DNA of 7,624 bases, from positions 1-7,624 of the forward strand of contig SKJO01000169.1 of assembly GCA_007121975.1 (NCBI GenBank), in the 5' to 3' direction. Each line of letters opens with the position of its first letter. The first letter of the stretch is position 1. Positions 6,291-7,624 of this stretch are shown one piece after another. The notes under the pieces are model-generated. The model worked only from the letters and a program-made list of their open reading frames with translations. It was not told the DNA's origin and made no database searches. The translations under genes and the position numbers were made by a program. This DNA comes from Nitriliruptoraceae bacterium (GTDB lineage Bacteria; Actinomycetota; Nitriliruptoria; Nitriliruptorales; Nitriliruptoraceae).

Positions 6291-6350
6291 ATGCAGCGCA
6301 CGGTCCTGGCGGCACTCAGCGGCGGGCAGTCGCTGGAGGAGGTGGCATGA
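6291..6350 (+). CDS. Possible 19-residue leader peptide overlapping the lacI start
   Basis: An ATG at 6291 opens a 19-codon frame, MQRTVLAALSGGQSLEEVA, whose TGA (6348-6350) overlaps the lacI ATG (6347-6349) as ATGA, the classic arrangement for translational coupling. AGGA (6281-6284) lies 6 bases before the ATG. The codons for L-E-E-V include the lacI ribosome binding site GGAGGAGG (6335-6342). The peptide has no recognisable domain and no run of regulatory codons. The frame has no other start back to the stop at 6219, so this is the only candidate. It may be a chance ORF; a peptide this short cannot be judged by codon use. Confidence 0.3.
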   Translation: MQRTVLAALSGGQSLEEVA

Positions 6351-7381
6351 GCGCGAGCATCGAGGACGTTGCGCGCGCCGCCAGCGTGTCGGTCGCCACG
6401 GTCTCGCGTGCGCTGCGCGGACTCCCCAATGTCGCCCCGTCCACCCGGGCCCGGGTGCTGGCGGCGGCCTCCGAGCTGCGCTACGTCGCCGATCCGCACG
6501 CATCCCGGCTCGCCGCCCGACGCAGCCTGACCGTCGGTCTGGCCCTGCCCATGATCGGCACCTGGTACCACGCCAAGCTGTTCTCCGGCGTCGAGGCCGT
6601 GGTTGCGGCCACCGGCTATGACGTGCTGCCGTTCACCATGACCGGGACGGGCGGCGTGGACCGCTTCCTGGAGGACCTGCCCTTCCGCAAGCGGGTGGAT
6701 GGCCTGGTGGTCGTCGACGCTCCGCTGCACCCCGACCAGCTCGGGCGATTGGTCGGTGCCGGGGTTGCGCTGGTGACGCTCGGACTGCGCTGCGAGCAGG
6801 CCCCATCGATCACGCTCGACAACCGCGCGGCAGCCCGACTCGCGGTCTCGCACCTGACCGGACTCGGTCACCGTCGCATCGCCATCATCGGTGGGGTCCC
6901 TGACGACCCCTTCCGCTTCTCGGCCCCCGTCGACCGGCACCGCGGGTACGTCGACGCGCTCTCGGCCGCCGGGATCACCCCCGATCCCGCGTTGGCGGTG
7001 CCCGGCAACTTCTCGCTGGAGGGTGGGGCAGAGGCGATGCAACGACTGCTGGGGGCCAGCGACCCACCCACCGCGGTGTTCGCCTGTTCGGACGAGATGG
7101 CTATCGGCGCGATGCAGGTCGCCCGCGACGCCGGTCTGCGGGTACCCGGTGACCTGTCGATGGTCGGGTTCGACGATCACGACGTGTCCGCCTATCTCGG
7201 ACTCACTACGATCCGACAGGACGTCACTGGGCAGGGAGAGCGGGCGGCGCAGTTGCTGCTCGGCCTGCTGGCACCCACCGGCGGTGGGGGCGCGGTGACG
7301 GTGCATGAGGTAGCCCCGACCCGATTGCTGGTGCGCCATACCACGGGGCCACCGCCGCATCCGACAGACCAGTTCGACTGA
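6347..7381 (+). CDS. LacI-family transcriptional regulator
   Basis: Sugar-responsive DNA-binding repressor of 344 residues. The ATG at 6347 is chosen because GGAGGAGG (6335-6342) precedes it and because the helix-turn-helix then lies at the extreme N-terminus as in the family: S4-I-E-D-V-A and recognition helix V16-A-T-V-S-R-A-L23. The in-frame ATG at 6242 would add 35 Arg-rich residues ahead of it. The hinge reads Y46-V-A-D-P-H-A-S-R-L55, a variant of YxPNxxARxL that keeps the intercalating Leu55. The periplasmic-binding-protein-like sensor domain spans about 61-330 and shows D158-N159, R197-H-R-G-Y201, S248-D249-E250-M251 and G274-F-D-D277, which line the effector pocket in relatives. It sits between the divergent glucosidase-kinase operon and the sugar ABC gene, each with a matching operator, so it very likely controls both and itself. 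The inducer is unknown, presumably the imported glucoside or a product. Confidence 0.93.
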   Translation: MSASIEDVARAASVSVATVSRALRGLPNVAPSTRARVLAAASELRYVADPHASRLAARRSLTVGLALPMIGTWYHAKLFSGVEAVVAATGYDVLPFTMTGTGGVDRFLEDLPFRKRVDGLVVVDAPLHPDQLGRLVGAGVALVTLGLRCEQAPSITLDNRAAARLAVSHLTGLGHRRIAIIGGVPDDPFRFSAPVDRHRGYVDALSAAGITPDPALAVPGNFSLEGGAEAMQRLLGASDPPTAVFACSDEMAIGAMQVARDAGLRVPGDLSMVGFDDHDVSAYLGLTTIRQDVTGQGERAAQLLLGLLAPTGGGGAVTVHEVAPTRLLVRHTTGPPPHPTDQFD

Positions 7382-7384
7382 CGA

Positions 7385-7400
7385 GCCCGACCGTTCGGGC
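7385..7400 (+). terminator. Candidate hairpin terminator after lacI
   Basis: GCCCGA (7385-7390) and TCGGGC (7395-7400) form a perfect six-pair stem with a CCGT loop, starting four bases after the lacI stop. There is no T-run behind it, so it is at best a U-less terminator of the type often proposed in high-GC bacteria. Its position ahead of the operator and promoter of the ABC gene fits a transcription-unit boundary. Confidence 0.45.
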
Positions 7401-7410
7401 ACACCCAACC

Positions 7411-7426
7411 ACGAAAACGCTTGCAT
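7411..7426. promoter_or_regulatory. LacI-family operator O2
   Basis: ACGAAAACGCTTGCAT is centred on CpG 7418-7419 and matches the reverse complement of the 6199-6214 site at 14 of 16 positions, differing only at the second and thirteenth bases. It lies 53 bases before the ABC ATPase start and touches the candidate -35 (7421-7426). This is the signature of a shared LacI-type regulator. Confidence 0.8.
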
Positions 7427-7449
7427 AACCAGCCTCCGACCGCCATAGT
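7421..7449 (+). promoter_or_regulatory. Candidate promoter of the ABC transporter operon
   Basis: TTGCAT (7421-7426) and CATAGT (7444-7449) are 17 bases apart. The -10 keeps ATA and the final T of TATAAT. Transcription would begin near 7456, leaving a leader of about 24 bases with AGGGAG (7468-7473) six bases before the ATG. The -35 lies inside operator O2, as expected for repression. Confidence 0.5.
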
Positions 7450-7456
7450 TGGAGGC
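7432..7456. repeat. Inverted repeat around the -10 of the ABC promoter
   Basis: GCCTCC (7432-7437) is inverted as GGAGGC (7451-7456) with 13 bases between, so the arms flank the candidate -10 element. It could be a second regulator's site, or a chance pairing in GC-rich sequence. It is distinct in sequence from the LacI-type operator. Confidence 0.35.
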
Positions 7457-7479
7457 GGCGAACCAAGAGGGAGATACGC

Positions 7480-7624
7480 ATGGCCAAGGTCGTGATGGAG
7501 GACATCAACAAGGTATTCCCGGACGGGACCCACGCAATCATCGACCTGAACCTCGACATCGAGGACGGCGAGTTCGTCATCCTCGTCGGTCCGTCGGGCT
7601 GCGGGAAGTCGACCGCACTGCGGA
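7480..7624 (+). CDS. Sugar ABC transporter ATP-binding protein (MsmK/UgpC/MalK type), 5' part
   Basis: Only the first 48 codons are in the window. The N-terminus MAKVVMEDINKVFPDGTHAI followed by L23-N-L-D-I-E-D-G-E-F33 is typical of the ATPases that power CUT1 carbohydrate importers. The Walker A loop is complete at G37-P-S-G-C-G-K-S-T45. ATG 7480 has AGGGAG (7468-7473) at good spacing. It would be a cytoplasmic subunit energising a binding-protein-dependent importer, whose permease and binding-protein genes would be expected downstream or elsewhere. The LacI-type operator just upstream links it to the glucosidase-kinase operon, so an oligosaccharide or disaccharide is the likely cargo. Some ATPases of this type serve several importers, so the cargo cannot be fixed from this gene. 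Confidence 0.9.
   Translation, partial: MAKVVMEDINKVFPDGTHAIIDLNLDIEDGEFVILVGPSGCGKSTALR

Noticed and set aside
6242..6346. N-terminal extension of LacI from the ATG at 6242
   Set aside because: The 35 extra residues are Arg/Ala-rich and would precede a helix-turn-helix that belongs at the N-terminus. GGAGGAGG directly precedes the ATG at 6347 instead.

Overview
The window is a GC-rich (roughly 70%), densely coded stretch of bacterial chromosome. Strong Shine-Dalgarno sites, codons ending in G or C, lipoproteins with acidic linkers, and a LacI / GH13 / PfkB / ABC-importer locus suggest a high-GC actinobacterium. The very Asp/Glu-rich extracellular linkers would suit a salt-adapted lineage such as the Nitriliruptoria, but that placement is a guess. 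No rRNA, tRNA, CRISPR array, insertion sequence or phage gene is visible, and no gap between genes exceeds about 270 bases.

Left third (1-3463): two lipoprotein genes diverge from a 143-base gap. The leftward one (1-665, running off the edge, GTG start) has Ig-like extracellular domains. The rightward one (809-1993) is an NodB/CE4-type polysaccharide deacetylase on a long acidic tether, with several catalytic motifs altered. After its stop come three exact tandem copies of an 18-base unit (2001-2054). Next is a stand-alone NuoF-like flavin/iron-sulfur protein (2081-3463) with no NuoE, NuoG or other complex I gene beside it.

Right two thirds (3490-7624): a carbohydrate-use locus. On the minus strand a cytoplasmic GH13 alpha-glucosidase (6074 to 4470) is followed 44 bases later by a PfkB-family fructokinase-like gene (4425 to 3490). 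Diverging from them is a LacI-family repressor gene (6347-7381), then the start of a CUT1-type sugar ABC transporter ATPase (7480 to the edge). Import, hydrolysis of an alpha-glucoside, and phosphorylation of released fructose would together form a sucrose-like (or related alpha-glucoside) pathway; this is inferred from the gene set.

The best regulatory signal is a pair of near-identical LacI-type palindromes. One (6199-6214) lies between the glucosidase and lacI; the other (7411-7426) lies upstream of the ABC ATPase. They agree at 14 of 16 positions when one is inverted, and each overlaps a plausible sigma-70-like promoter. This suggests one autoregulated repressor controlling both catabolism and uptake. 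A possible 19-codon leader ORF (6291-6350) ends in an ATGA overlap with the lacI start, preceded by a GC hairpin (6254-6269).

I do not see an obviously new multi-gene system. The least expected items are the orphan NuoF-like protein, the 18-base tandem repeat before it, and the leader ORF at lacI.
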